A stretch of 64,000 nucleotides of DNA from Streptomyces deccanensis (lineage in GTDB: Bacteria; Actinomycetota; Actinomycetes; Streptomycetales; Streptomycetaceae), in contig NZ_CP092431.1 in NCBI RefSeq assembly GCF_022385335.1, forward strand, positions 7,006,001-7,070,000, written 5' to 3'. The stretch's first letter is position 1. Each line of letters begins with the position of its first letter. This document shows positions 51,177 through 60,166 of the stretch, piece by piece. The notes under the pieces were generated by a model. The model was not told where the DNA came from and did not search any database. It saw only the letters and a program-made list of their open reading frames with translations. Both the position numbers and the translations under genes were made by a program.

Positions 51177-52607
51177 TCAGTCGCGGGCGCCGCCGCCCAG
51201 GTGGTGGACCCGGACCATGTTGGTGGTGCCCGGGACACCGGGGGGAGAGCCGGCGGTGATGACCGCGATGTCACCCTCGTTGAAACGGTTGAGCTTGACC
51301 ATCTCGTGGTCGACCAGGTCGACCATCTCGTCGGTGCTGTTCACGAACGGCACGACGTGCGACTCGACACCCCAGCTGAGCGCCAGCTGGTTACGGGTGG
51401 ACTCGTCGGTGGTGTACGCGATGATCGGCTGCGAGGCGCGATAGCGCGAGAGCCGGCGGGCGGTGTCACCCGACTGCGTGAACGCCACCAGGGCCCGGCC
51501 GCCGAGGAAGTCGGCGATCTCGCAGGCGGCACGGGCGATCGAACCACCCTGCGTGCGCGGCTTCTTGCCCGGCACCAGCGGCTGGAGGCCCTTGGAGAGC
51601 AGCTCCTCCTCGGCCGCCGTGACGATCTTCGACATCGTCCGGACCGTCTCCAGCGGGTACGCGCCCACGCTGGACTCCGCCGACAGCATGACCGCGTCCG
51701 CGCCGTCCAGGATCGCGTTGGCCACGTCGGAGGCCTCGGCGCGCGTGGGGCGGGAGTTGGTGATCATCGACTCCATCATCTGGGTCGCCACGATCACCGG
51801 CTTGGCGTTGCGGCGGCACAGCTCGATGAGCCGCTTCTGCACCATGGGGACCTTCTCGAGCGGGTACTCGACGGCCAGGTCGCCACGGGCGACCATCACG
51901 CCGTCGAACGCCATCACGACGTCCTCCATGTTCTCCACCGCCTGCGGCTTCTCCACCTTGGCGATGACGGGGACCCGGCGGCCCACCTCGTCCATCACCT
52001 TGTGGACGTCCCGCACGTCGCTCGCGTCCCGCACGAACGACAGCGCCACCAGGTCGCAGCCCATCCGCAGCGCGAACCGCAGGTCCTCGACGTCCTTCTC
52101 GGACAGCGCGGGCACGTTGACGGCCGCGCCGGGCAGGTTGATGCCCTTGTGGTCGGAGATGACACCGCCCTCGACGACCTCGGTCCGCACGCGCGGGCCG
52201 TCGACCTCGATGACCTTCAGCTCGACGTTGCCGTCGTTGATGAGGACCTGGTCGCCGGGGGAGACGTCCCCGGGCAGCCCCTTGTACGTCGTACCGCAGA
52301 TCTGCTTGTCGCCCGGCACGTCCTCGGCGGTGATGGTGAACTCGTCACCGCGCACCAGCTCCACCGGACCCTCGGCGAAGGTCTCCAGACGGATCTTCGG
52401 GCCCTGGAGGTCGGCGAGCACACCGATGGCCACACCGGTCTCGGCGGCGGCGGCCCGGACCCGGTCGTAGCGGCCCTGGTGCTCGGCGTGACTGCCGTGG
52501 CTGAAATTGAAACGGGCCACGTTCATGCCGGCCTCGATGAGGGCGACCAGTTGCTCGTGGGAGTCGACCGCGGGGCCGAGAGTACAGACGATTTTCGAAC
52601 GGCGCAT
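51177..52607 (-). CDS. pyk: Pyruvate kinase
   Basis: It converts phosphoenolpyruvate and ADP to pyruvate and ATP at the end of glycolysis. The 476-residue length is standard. Motifs are MRRSKIVCTLGPAVDSHEQL, NVARFNFSHGSHAEHQGRYD, the DKQICGTTYKGLPGDVSPGD B domain and the catalytic MVARGDLAVEYPLEKVPMVQ with the substrate/K+ region TQMMESMITNSRPTRAEASD. The C domain ends the protein, with no extra PEP-synthase domain. It is the downstream member of a pta-ackA-pyk stretch on the same strand. Confidence 0.97.
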   Translation of the reverse strand: MRRSKIVCTLGPAVDSHEQLVALIEAGMNVARFNFSHGSHAEHQGRYDRVRAAAAETGVAIGVLADLQGPKIRLETFAEGPVELVRGDEFTITAEDVPGDKQICGTTYKGLPGDVSPGDQVLINDGNVELKVIEVDGPRVRTEVVEGGVISDHKGINLPGAAVNVPALSEKDVEDLRFALRMGCDLVALSFVRDASDVRDVHKVMDEVGRRVPVIAKVEKPQAVENMEDVVMAFDGVMVARGDLAVEYPLEKVPMVQKRLIELCRRNAKPVIVATQMMESMITNSRPTRAEASDVANAILDGADAVMLSAESSVGAYPLETVRTMSKIVTAAEEELLSKGLQPLVPGKKPRTQGGSIARAACEIADFLGGRALVAFTQSGDTARRLSRYRASQPIIAYTTDESTRNQLALSWGVESHVVPFVNSTDEMVDLVDHEMVKLNRFNEGDIAVITAGSPPGVPGTTNMVRVHHLGGGARD

Positions 52608-52742
52608 GGGACGATCCTATCGGTTTGTTTCGCTCCGGAATATTCCGTCTGGCGGAATGCTGCAATTCATGTGGGCGGCTATGCGCTCAGTCGTGTTACC
52701 GGCGTGTATTGCTCGGTGGCGCTCAGTTGTTCTTTTCGAAGC

Positions 52743-53954
52743 TCAGATGTTCTTTCCGACCAGGGCGTACGTCTGTGCCGCGATCTCCAGTTCCTCGTCC
52801 GTCGGGACCACCGCGACCGCGACCCGCGTACCGGCCGGCGAGATCAGCCGCGGCGCGTCGCCCCGTACGGCGTTGAGGTCGCCGTCCACGGCCAGGCCCA
52901 GCCCCTCCAGGCCCGCCACGGCGGCCTCCCGCACCGGCGCCGCGTTCTCGCCGACACCCGCGGTGAACGCGACCGCGTCCACCCGGCCGAGCACCGCGTA
53001 GTAAGCGCCGATGTACTTCTTCAACCGGTGAATGTAGATGTCGAAGGCCAGCTTCGCCCGTTCGTCGCCCTCGTCGATTCGCCGGCGGATTTCCCGCATG
53101 TCGTTGTCGCCGCACAGCCCGATCAGACCGCTCTTCTTGTTGAGGAGAGTGTCGATCTCGTCCGTGGACATTCCGCCAACGCGCATCAAATGAAAGATGA
53201 CAGCCGGGTCCAGGTCTCCGGACCGCGTACCCATCACGAGCCCCTCCAAAGGCGTCAGCCCCATGGAGGTGTCCACGCACCGGCCGCCCTCGACCGCCGA
53301 GGCCGACGCCCCGTTGCCGAGGTGCAGCACGATGACGTTCACCTCGGACGGGTCCTTGCCCAGCAGTTCGGCCGTCGCCCGGGACACGTACGCGTGCGAG
53401 GTGCCGTGGAAGCCGTAGCGGCGGACGCGGTGCGCGTCGGCCGTCTCGACGTCGATGGCGTAGCGGGCGGCCGACTCCGGCATGGTGGTGTGGAACGCCG
53501 TGTCGAACACCGCCACCTGCGGCAGATCGGGGCGCAGCGCCTGGGCGGTCCGGATCCCGGTCAGGTTGGCCGGGTTGTGCAGCGGTGCCACGGGGATCAG
53601 GCGCTCGATCTCCGCGAGCACGGCGCTGTCGATCACGGTGGGCTCGGTGAAGCTCTGCCCGCCGTGCACCACGCGGTGCCCGATGGCGGCCAGTTCGGGG
53701 GAGTCGAGGCCGAGGCCGTCCTCGGCCAGCTCCTCGGCGACGGCCTTCAGGGCGGCCTCGTGGTCGGCGATCGGCTCGGTGCGCTCGCGGGCGGCTCCCC
53801 CTGCGACGAGCGGGCTGTGCTTCAGCCGGGAGGTCTCCTCACCGATGCGCTCCACCAGGCCCATGGCGAGACGGCTGCTGTCGCGCATGTCGAGCAGTTG
53901 GTACTTCACCGAGGAGGAGCCGGAGTTGAGGACGAGGACGCGGGTGGCGGTCAC
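52743..53954 (-). CDS. ackA: Acetate kinase
   Basis: It interconverts acetyl phosphate and ADP with acetate and ATP in the overflow pathway. The 403-residue protein starts TATRVLVLNSGSSSVKYQLL, contains FDTAFHTTMPESAARYAIDV, the RRYGFHGTSHAYVSRATAEL catalytic region and VIVLHLGNGASASAVEGGR. GTG at 53954 gives the family start; an in-frame GTG at 53987, which overlaps the pta stop (GTGA), would add 11 residues and keeps translational coupling possible. It lies immediately downstream of pta. Confidence 0.95.
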   Translation of the reverse strand: MTATRVLVLNSGSSSVKYQLLDMRDSSRLAMGLVERIGEETSRLKHSPLVAGGAARERTEPIADHEAALKAVAEELAEDGLGLDSPELAAIGHRVVHGGQSFTEPTVIDSAVLAEIERLIPVAPLHNPANLTGIRTAQALRPDLPQVAVFDTAFHTTMPESAARYAIDVETADAHRVRRYGFHGTSHAYVSRATAELLGKDPSEVNVIVLHLGNGASASAVEGGRCVDTSMGLTPLEGLVMGTRSGDLDPAVIFHLMRVGGMSTDEIDTLLNKKSGLIGLCGDNDMREIRRRIDEGDERAKLAFDIYIHRLKKYIGAYYAVLGRVDAVAFTAGVGENAAPVREAAVAGLEGLGLAVDGDLNAVRGDAPRLISPAGTRVAVAVVPTDEELEIAAQTYALVGKNI

Positions 53955-53983
53955 GGGGCTGCGCTTTCTGTCGTCGGTGAGGG

Positions 53984-56077
53984 TCACTGGGCCGGAGTCG
54001 CGGGGGTCTGGGCCTGGATCGCCGTGATGGCGACCGTGGTGACGATGTCCTGGACCAGCGCGCCCCGGGACAGGTCGTTGACCGGCTTGCGCAGCCCCTG
54101 GAGGACCGGCCCGACCGCGAGCGCGCCCGCCGACCGCTGCACGGCCTTGTAGGTGTTGTTGCCGGTGTTGAGGTCAGGGAAGATCAACACCGTTGCCTGG
54201 CCCGCGACTTCGGAGTCCGGCAGCTTGGTCGCCGCGACACTCGGCTCCACCGCCGCGTCGTACTGGATCGGGCCCTCGATCAGCAGATCGGGCCGCCGCG
54301 AGCGCACGATCTCCGTCGCCTCCCGCACCTTGTCGACGTCGGCGCCCGACCCGGACGTCCCCGTCGAGTACGACAGCATCGCGATCCGCGGCTCCACCCC
54401 GAACCGCTGCGCGGTGGCGGCGGACTGGATCGCGATGTCGGCGAGCTGCTCGGCGTTCGGGTCGGGGTTGACCGCGCAGTCGCCGTACACCAGCACCTTG
54501 TCGGCGAGGCACATGAAGAAGACGGACGAGACGATGTCGGCGTCCGGCTTGGTCTTGATGATCTCGAAGGCGGGGCGGATGGTGGCGGCGGTGGAGTGCA
54601 CCGACCCCGAGACCATCCCGTCCGCCAGCCCCTCCTGGACCATGAGGGTGCCGAAGTAGTTCACGTCGGACACCACGTCGTACGCCAGCTCCATGCTGAC
54701 GTTCTTGTGGGCGCGGAACTGGGCGTACTTCTCCGCGAAGGAGTCCCGCCACGTGGAGGTCGCCGGGTCCACCAGCATGCTGTCGCCGAGGTCGATGCCC
54801 AGGTCGGCGGCCTTCTTGCGGATCTGCTCGACGGGGCCGAGGAGGGTGAGGTCGCAGACGTTGCGGCGGAGGATCACCTCGGCCGCGTGCAGGACGCGCT
54901 CCTCCGTGCCCTCGGGGAGCACGACCCGGCGCCGCTCGGAGCGGGCCTGTTCGAGGAGGGTGTGCTCGAACATCATCGGCGTGACCCGGTCGCTGCTCGG
55001 CGCCGAGACCCGGCTCCGCAGCTCGGCGGTGTCGACGTGCCGCTCGAACAGCCCGAGCGCGGTCTCCGCCTTGCGCGGGGTCACCGCGCTCAACTTGCCC
55101 TCCATGGAGAACAGTTCGGAGGCGGTGAGGAAGGAGCCGGACTCCACGGCGACGACCGGAGTGCCGGGGGCGAGCCGGGCCGCGAGGGTGAGGATCTCGT
55201 CGCTGGGCCGCTCGTCGAGGGTGAGCAGCAGGCCCGCGATCGGCGGGGTGCCGGCGCTGTGCGCGGCGAGGGAGCCGATGACGAGGTCCGCGCGGTCGCC
55301 GGGGGTGACGACCAGACAGCCCGGCGTCAGGGCGTTGAGGAAGTTCGGCAGCATGGCCCCGCCGAAGACGAAGTTCAGCGCGTCGCGCGCGAGACCCGAG
55401 TCGTCGCCGAGGAGGACCTTGCCGCCGAGCGCGTGGGTGATCTGGGCGACTGTCGGCGCGGAGAGCGCGGGCTCGTCGGGCAGGACGTAGCAGGGCACGG
55501 GCAGCGGCAGCCGGGAGTCGCCGAGCCGTTCGGCTATCTCCGTACGGTCGGCGGGCGCGACCCGGTTGACGACCATGGCGAGCACGTCACAGCCGAGGCC
55601 CTCGTACGCGCGGTAGGCGTTGTGCGTCTCGGCGGCGACCGACTCGGCGGTCTGCTTCCGCCCGCCGACCACCGGGATGACGGACGCGCCGAACTCGTTG
55701 GCGAGCCGGGCGTTGAGCGACAGCTCGTCCGGGAACTGGGTGTCGGCGAAGTCGGTCCCCAGGACGAGGACGACGTCGTACTCCCGGGCGACCGTGTGGA
55801 ACCGGTCGACGAGCGCGGAGACCAGCTCGTCCGTGCCGTGCTCGGCCTGGAGGGTGGACGCCTCGTGGTAGTCCATGCCGTACACGGTCGCCGGGTCCTG
55901 GGTGAGCCGGTAGCGGGCGCGCAGCAGGTCGAACAGCCGGTCCGGTCCGTGGTGCAGCAGCGGCCGGAACACCCCCACCCGGTCGACCTGGCGGGTCAGG
56001 AGCTCCATCACCCCCAGCTCCACGACCTGGCGGCCGTCGCCGCGATCGATCCCGGTCACGTACACGCTGCGCGTCAC
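53984..56077 (-). CDS. pta: Phosphate acetyltransferase, long DRTGG-type
   Basis: It makes acetyl phosphate and CoA from acetyl-CoA, paired with AckA. The 697-residue form has an N-terminal P-loop-like/BioD-type region (TRSVYVTGIDRGDGRQVVEL), a DRTGG middle domain, and the C-terminal catalytic PTA domain (RVLHAAEVILRRNVCDLTLL, ADGMVSGSVHSTAATIRPAF and VFFMCLADKVLVYGDCAVNP). GTG at 56077 has GGAG seven bases upstream. The frame stays open 72 codons upstream without family similarity. It is divergent from pfkA. Confidence 0.95.
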   Translation of the reverse strand: MTRSVYVTGIDRGDGRQVVELGVMELLTRQVDRVGVFRPLLHHGPDRLFDLLRARYRLTQDPATVYGMDYHEASTLQAEHGTDELVSALVDRFHTVAREYDVVLVLGTDFADTQFPDELSLNARLANEFGASVIPVVGGRKQTAESVAAETHNAYRAYEGLGCDVLAMVVNRVAPADRTEIAERLGDSRLPLPVPCYVLPDEPALSAPTVAQITHALGGKVLLGDDSGLARDALNFVFGGAMLPNFLNALTPGCLVVTPGDRADLVIGSLAAHSAGTPPIAGLLLTLDERPSDEILTLAARLAPGTPVVAVESGSFLTASELFSMEGKLSAVTPRKAETALGLFERHVDTAELRSRVSAPSSDRVTPMMFEHTLLEQARSERRRVVLPEGTEERVLHAAEVILRRNVCDLTLLGPVEQIRKKAADLGIDLGDSMLVDPATSTWRDSFAEKYAQFRAHKNVSMELAYDVVSDVNYFGTLMVQEGLADGMVSGSVHSTAATIRPAFEIIKTKPDADIVSSVFFMCLADKVLVYGDCAVNPDPNAEQLADIAIQSAATAQRFGVEPRIAMLSYSTGTSGSGADVDKVREATEIVRSRRPDLLIEGPIQYDAAVEPSVAATKLPDSEVAGQATVLIFPDLNTGNNTYKAVQRSAGALAVGPVLQGLRKPVNDLSRGALVQDIVTTVAITAIQAQTPATPAQ

Positions 56078-56350
56078 GTGTGCACTCCGTTTCTGGTTCG
56101 ACTTCATGTGGTTCGACTGATTCGGCAGGGGAGGGGCGGAATCACCGTCACGGCGGACGGAAACCCTCTTGACAATACCCCTGACCATGGATAAGGCGCC
56201 CATCAGCGGGGAGGGGTGCCGGGTGGGGCCGGACGGGCGCGGCGACCCCCGGTCGGCCGTGAAACAATCGGACTGGCTCACAAGTACCAGCAATCACCCA
56301 TAATCACCGGCACGAGCAGGACGATCAGGACGATCAGGAGACACAGCACG

Positions 56351-57376
56351 ATGCGTATCGGAGTTCTCACCGCAGGCGGCGACTGTCCGGGCCTGAACGC
56401 AGTGATCCGGTCGGTCGTGCACCGAGCGGTCGCCCAGTACGGCGACGAGGTCATCGGCTTCGAGGACGGCTACGCGGGCCTCCTGGACGGCCGCTACCGC
56501 ACCCTCGACCTGGAGTCCGTCAGCGGCATCCTGGCCCGTGGCGGCACCATTCTCGGCTCCTCCCGCCTCCAGCGCGACCGCCTCCGCGAGGCCTGCGAGA
56601 ACGCGCAGGACATGGCTCACCAGTTCGGAATCGACGTACTGATCCCGATCGGCGGCGAGGGCACGCTGACGGCGGCCCGGATGCTGTCGGACGCGGGTCT
56701 GCCGGTGGTCGGCGTCCCGAAGACCATCGACAACGACATCTCCTCGACCGACCGCACCTTCGGCTTCGACACGGCCGTCGGGGTCGCCACGGAGGCGATG
56801 GACCGCCTCAAGACGACCGCCGAGTCCCATCAGCGGGTGATGGTCGTCGAGGTCATGGGCCGGCACGCGGGCTGGATCGCGCTGGAGTCCGGCATGGCGG
56901 CGGGCGCGCACGGCATCTGTCTGCCGGAGCGGGCCTTCGACCCCGCCGACCTGGTGAAGATGGTGGAGGAGCGCTTCTCGCGCGGCAAGAAGTTCGCCGT
57001 CATCTGCGTCGCCGAGGGCGCGCACCCGGCCGAGGGCTCCATGGACTACGGCCACGGCGAGATCGACCAGTTCGGCCACGAGCGCTTCCAGGGCATCGGC
57101 ACGGCCCTGGCGTACGAGCTGGAGCGCCGCCTCGGCAAGGAGGCCAAGCCGGTCATTCTCGGCCATGTCCAGCGCGGCGGCACCCCGACCGCGTACGACA
57201 GGGTGCTCGCCACGCGCTTCGGCTGGCACGCGGTGGAGGCCGCGCACCGGGCCGACTACGGCCGGATGACCGCCCTGCGCGGCACCGAGGTGGTGATGGT
57301 GCCGCTGGCGGAGGCGGTGACCGAGCTCAAGACGGTGCCGAAGGACCGGATGGACGAGGCGGAGTCGGTGTTCTAG
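56351..57376 (+). CDS. pfkA: 6-phosphofructokinase
   Basis: It phosphorylates fructose 6-phosphate to fructose 1,6-bisphosphate. The 341-residue group III enzyme starts MRIGVLTAGGDCPGLNAVIR, contains PIGGEGTLTAARMLSDAGLP, VVGVPKTIDNDISSTDRTFG and the MVVEVMGRHAGWIALESGMA helix. The Gly in GGEGT, in the place where PPi-dependent enzymes have Asp, points to ATP as donor. ATG at 56351 follows AGGAG at 56336-56340. It is divergent from pta, which ties glycolysis to acetate overflow and pyk in one locus. Confidence 0.95.
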   Translation: MRIGVLTAGGDCPGLNAVIRSVVHRAVAQYGDEVIGFEDGYAGLLDGRYRTLDLESVSGILARGGTILGSSRLQRDRLREACENAQDMAHQFGIDVLIPIGGEGTLTAARMLSDAGLPVVGVPKTIDNDISSTDRTFGFDTAVGVATEAMDRLKTTAESHQRVMVVEVMGRHAGWIALESGMAAGAHGICLPERAFDPADLVKMVEERFSRGKKFAVICVAEGAHPAEGSMDYGHGEIDQFGHERFQGIGTALAYELERRLGKEAKPVILGHVQRGGTPTAYDRVLATRFGWHAVEAAHRADYGRMTALRGTEVVMVPLAEAVTELKTVPKDRMDEAESVF

Positions 57377-57399
57377 GGCTCCTGTCGGTCGGGGGTGGG

Positions 57400-58182
57400 T
57401 CAGTAGGGGGCCGTTCGCCCGACCAGTGACCAGAAGTGGTCGACGATCCCGTCCAGGAAGTCACGGCCGGCGTCGCCCGAGTCGGTCGCGGCTGTGCCGT
57501 TGGCCCAGGTGAGGGTGGCGGTCATCAGACCCCGGTAGTCGGTGTGCAGCTCCTGGAGGACGTCCTCCAGAAGCTGCCGATCGAGGGCGAGCAGTTTCGC
57601 GACCGGTCGTACGTGGGCCTGCCAGCGGGTGGTGACCGCGCCCCGGAGCAGTTCCCCGAGCTTGGTCTCGCGCCCGGTCACGGTGGTGAGTTCGGGCAGC
57701 GTCAGATCGAGCAGGGTGGCGAGGGCGGCCGCCTGACGGTCGGTGCCGCGCCACTCCCCGGTCTCCTCCATCCGCAGGTACGAGGAGAGTTCGAGGCCGA
57801 CCGCGCGGGCGACGTCCTCGGGAGCGACGCCCCGGGCCATGCGGTGCTCACGCAAGGTCCTGGGGGAGCTGATGAGTTCACCGGCCGAGCACCACAACAC
57901 CCCCGCGAGCGCGGTGAGTTCGGGGCCGGTGGGGGAGACGGCGCCGCGCTCCCAGGCGGCGACCAGGTCCGGGGTGACGTACGGGAGGCCGTACGAGGAG
58001 CGCAGCCCGTGGGCGACGTGGACGGGCTCCATGCCCAGCGCCGCGCGGAGTCTCCGGGCTGCGGGGGCGTTGAAGGGCGGGGCGGGGGCGGTGGCCTGGG
58101 GGGCCGGGCGCGCCTGTGCGTGCGGCTGTGGGTACGGGTGCTGGGGCTGCCGTTCATGGGCTGAGCGTCGGTGCACGCGCAC
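57400..58182 (-). CDS. Helix-turn-helix DNA-binding protein
   Basis: A protein of about 260 residues. After a Pro/Ala/Gln-rich N terminus come two XRE-like helix-turn-helix regions: RLRAALGMEPVHVAHGLRSS with VTPDLVAAWERGAVSPTGPE, and TLREHRMARGVAPEDVARAV with GLELSSYLRMEETGEWRGTD. The C-terminal half has helical segments of unknown role. GTG at 58182 starts a plausible N terminus just downstream of an AT-rich -10-like TACAAT (58236-58241); the start is uncertain because the frame is open to 58428. It is divergent from the PPOX-type gene. Confidence 0.78.
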   Translation of the reverse strand: MRVHRRSAHERQPQHPYPQPHAQARPAPQATAPAPPFNAPAARRLRAALGMEPVHVAHGLRSSYGLPYVTPDLVAAWERGAVSPTGPELTALAGVLWCSAGELISSPRTLREHRMARGVAPEDVARAVGLELSSYLRMEETGEWRGTDRQAAALATLLDLTLPELTTVTGRETKLGELLRGAVTTRWQAHVRPVAKLLALDRQLLEDVLQELHTDYRGLMTATLTWANGTAATDSGDAGRDFLDGIVDHFWSLVGRTAPY

Positions 58183-58331
58183 AACGTAGGGGCCTCGGGC
58201 TGCGGTGACTACGGGCTGTTCGGCCACAAACACGGATTGTAGGAAACTACGGTTGGTGAGAGGCCTGTGACTCCTGGGATCAGAGGGGCGTGCGGGCGGA
58301 TGTCCGGACGGGCGTGGGTAGGGATGACGCC

Positions 58332-58781
58332 ATGACGAAGCTGGACGGGCACATACGCGAGCGCCTACTGGCGCCGAACTTCTGGCACTTGGCGACGGTG
58401 GGACCGGACGGCGCGCCTCAGGTGTCACCCATGTGGGTGGACATCGAGGAGGACGGCGGGGTCGAGTACGTCATGGTCAACACCTCGGTGGGCCGGGTGA
58501 AGGAGGAGAACCTGCGCCGCAACCCGGGCGTTTCCCTGTCCCACATCGACCCGGAGAACCCCTACGACCGCGCCGAGATCCGCGGCCGCGTCGTCCGCTT
58601 CGTGGAGGGCGAGGAGGCGGAGCGCGCGATGGACCGCCTGACGCGGAAGTACATCGGGGAGGACCGCTATCCGTGGCTCCTGCCCGGGGAGCGCCGCCTG
58701 ATGATCCTGATCGAGCCGGTGCGGGTACGGCGGGTGGTGGGGGTGGAGCCGTTCCGGGCCGGGGTGTTGCCCGAGGGGTGA
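58332..58781 (+). CDS. PPOX-class flavin/F420-dependent protein
   Basis: A 149-residue split-barrel protein of the PNPOx/F420-dependent group. It has FWHLATVGPDGAPQVSPMWV, VMVNTSVGRVKEENLRRNPG, VSLSHIDPENPYDRAEIRGR and the C-terminal LIEPVRVRRVVG. Such proteins reduce small cofactors or bind F420/FMN. ATG at 58332. It is divergent from the helix-turn-helix gene. Substrate unknown. Confidence 0.88.
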   Translation: MTKLDGHIRERLLAPNFWHLATVGPDGAPQVSPMWVDIEEDGGVEYVMVNTSVGRVKEENLRRNPGVSLSHIDPENPYDRAEIRGRVVRFVEGEEAERAMDRLTRKYIGEDRYPWLLPGERRLMILIEPVRVRRVVGVEPFRAGVLPEG

Positions 58782-58926
58782 GACCCGCCGCGTGCGCGCG
58801 AACTCTGCACGCGGAGAACACTTTCATGTCGCTCCCGGACCAGCGCCGTCCCTGTGGACCCGTAACTTCTGCGTGCAAGGGGCCTGTCCACGACCGACGG
58901 GCTCGCACTGTCGCAAGGAGTGAGTC

Positions 58927-59343
58927 ATGGGTTCGCAGGCGAAGGCATACGGCTTCGGTGTGCCGTGGGAGTCGATCTACGGGTACAGCCAGGCCGTCCA
59001 GGTCGGTGACACGGTTCATGTGTCAGGACAGCTCTCGCATGACCGTGACGGCACCTTCGTGGGCGCGGGCGACTTCGAACTGCAGGTCCGCACCACACTG
59101 GAGAACCTGGACCTGGTGCTGAAGGAGTTCGGGGCCGAGCGCGGCCAGATCGTGGAGACCACGGTCCTGGTGAGGAACCTGCGGGAGAACTTCGACACGA
59201 CGGCACGCCTCCACGCCGAGTACTTCGGGGAGCACCGGCCCACCAGCACGGTCATGGGTGTCTCGGACCTGGCCCTGCCCGACCAACTCGTGGAGATAGG
59301 CGCGCTCGTACGTCTCGACGTGCGGCCCGGCCTCACCCCTTGA
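58927..59343 (+). CDS. RidA family protein
   Basis: A 138-residue RidA/YjgF-type protein with VPWESIYGYSQAVQVGDTVH, VSGQLSHDRDGTFVGAGDFE, FELQVRTTLENLDLVLKEFG and TVLVRNLRENFDTTARLHAE, plus HRPTSTVMGV with the usual Pro-Thr. RidA proteins deaminate reactive enamine/imine intermediates; the arginine that marks the strict RidA subgroup is not obvious here, so the exact reaction is open. AAGGAG precedes the ATG. Its 3' end overlaps the convergent permease gene by 11 bases. Confidence 0.88.
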   Translation: MGSQAKAYGFGVPWESIYGYSQAVQVGDTVHVSGQLSHDRDGTFVGAGDFELQVRTTLENLDLVLKEFGAERGQIVETTVLVRNLRENFDTTARLHAEYFGEHRPTSTVMGVSDLALPDQLVEIGALVRLDVRPGLTP

Positions 59344-60166
59344 CCGCCCCACCCAGAGCGAACCCCCCGCCCAACCGCCTGGCCACCCCCACATACAACA
59401 AGATCACCGGCGTGGAATAGATCACCGAGAACGCCGCCAGTTGCCCGTAGACGACCGTCCCCCGGTTCCCGAAGAACTCGTTGATGCTCACCGCGGCCGG
59501 CATCTGCTCCGGGGTGAGCAGCAGCATGAACGGGACGAAGAAGTTGCCCCACATCATCACGAACGAGAAGACGGTCACCACCGCGACGCCCGGTCCCATG
59601 AGCGGCAGTACGACCCGCAGCAGGGACTGGAGCGACGACGCGCCGTCCGTCCACGCCGCCTCCTCCAGCTCCTTCGGTACGCCGTCCATGAAGTTCTTCA
59701 TCAGCCAGATGGCGAAGGGGAGTTGGGAGGCCGCGAAGAAGAAGATCGTGCCCTGCACGGTGTCGATCAGATTCACCTGCACGAAGAGTGCGTAGACGGG
59801 GACCATGATCGCCGTGATCGGGAGGCTCGTCGCGAACAGGATCGTCAGGAGGAACGGGCGGTTCAGGCGGGAGCGGAAGCGGGAGAGCGGGTACGCCGCC
59901 AGGGCCGCGCACACCACGGTGAGCGCTGTCCCTCCGCCGCACAGCAGCAGGCTGTTCAGCAGAGGGGTGAACGTGATCTCCGGGGTCAGGACCGCGTCGA
60001 AGTTATCCAGCGTCACCCCGTCCGGGACCTTCACCGTCAGGTCCGCCTTCGGGTCCACCGAGGAGAGGATCACCCACGCCAGCGGGAGGACGAAGGCCGC
60101 CGCGATGACGAGCAGTCCCGCGTCGGCCGCCAGTCGTCGGGTGTTCACAGCGGGCACGGCACTCAC
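59333..60166 (-). CDS. Carbohydrate ABC importer permease (MalG type)
   Basis: A 277-residue permease with six helices. The EAA loop reads ELEEAAWTDGASSLQSLLRV, the coupling motif of CUT1 importers. It starts SAVPAVNTRRLAADAGLLVI and has DNFDAVLTPEITFTPLLNSL between helices 1 and 2, as MalG-type proteins do. GTG at 60166 overlaps the stop of the upstream permease gene (GTGA). It is the last gene of the binding-protein/permease operon; the ATPase is not in this window and is probably shared (MsiK type). Confidence 0.93.
   Translation of the reverse strand: MSAVPAVNTRRLAADAGLLVIAAAFVLPLAWVILSSVDPKADLTVKVPDGVTLDNFDAVLTPEITFTPLLNSLLLCGGGTALTVVCAALAAYPLSRFRSRLNRPFLLTILFATSLPITAIMVPVYALFVQVNLIDTVQGTIFFFAASQLPFAIWLMKNFMDGVPKELEEAAWTDGASSLQSLLRVVLPLMGPGVAVVTVFSFVMMWGNFFVPFMLLLTPEQMPAAVSINEFFGNRGTVVYGQLAAFSVIYSTPVILLYVGVARRLGGGFALGGAVKG

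Noticed and set aside
56351..57376. PPi-dependent phosphofructokinase
   Set aside because: The PKTIDND lysine is shared with PPi enzymes, but the key position in GGEGT is Gly rather than Asp, which points to ATP use.
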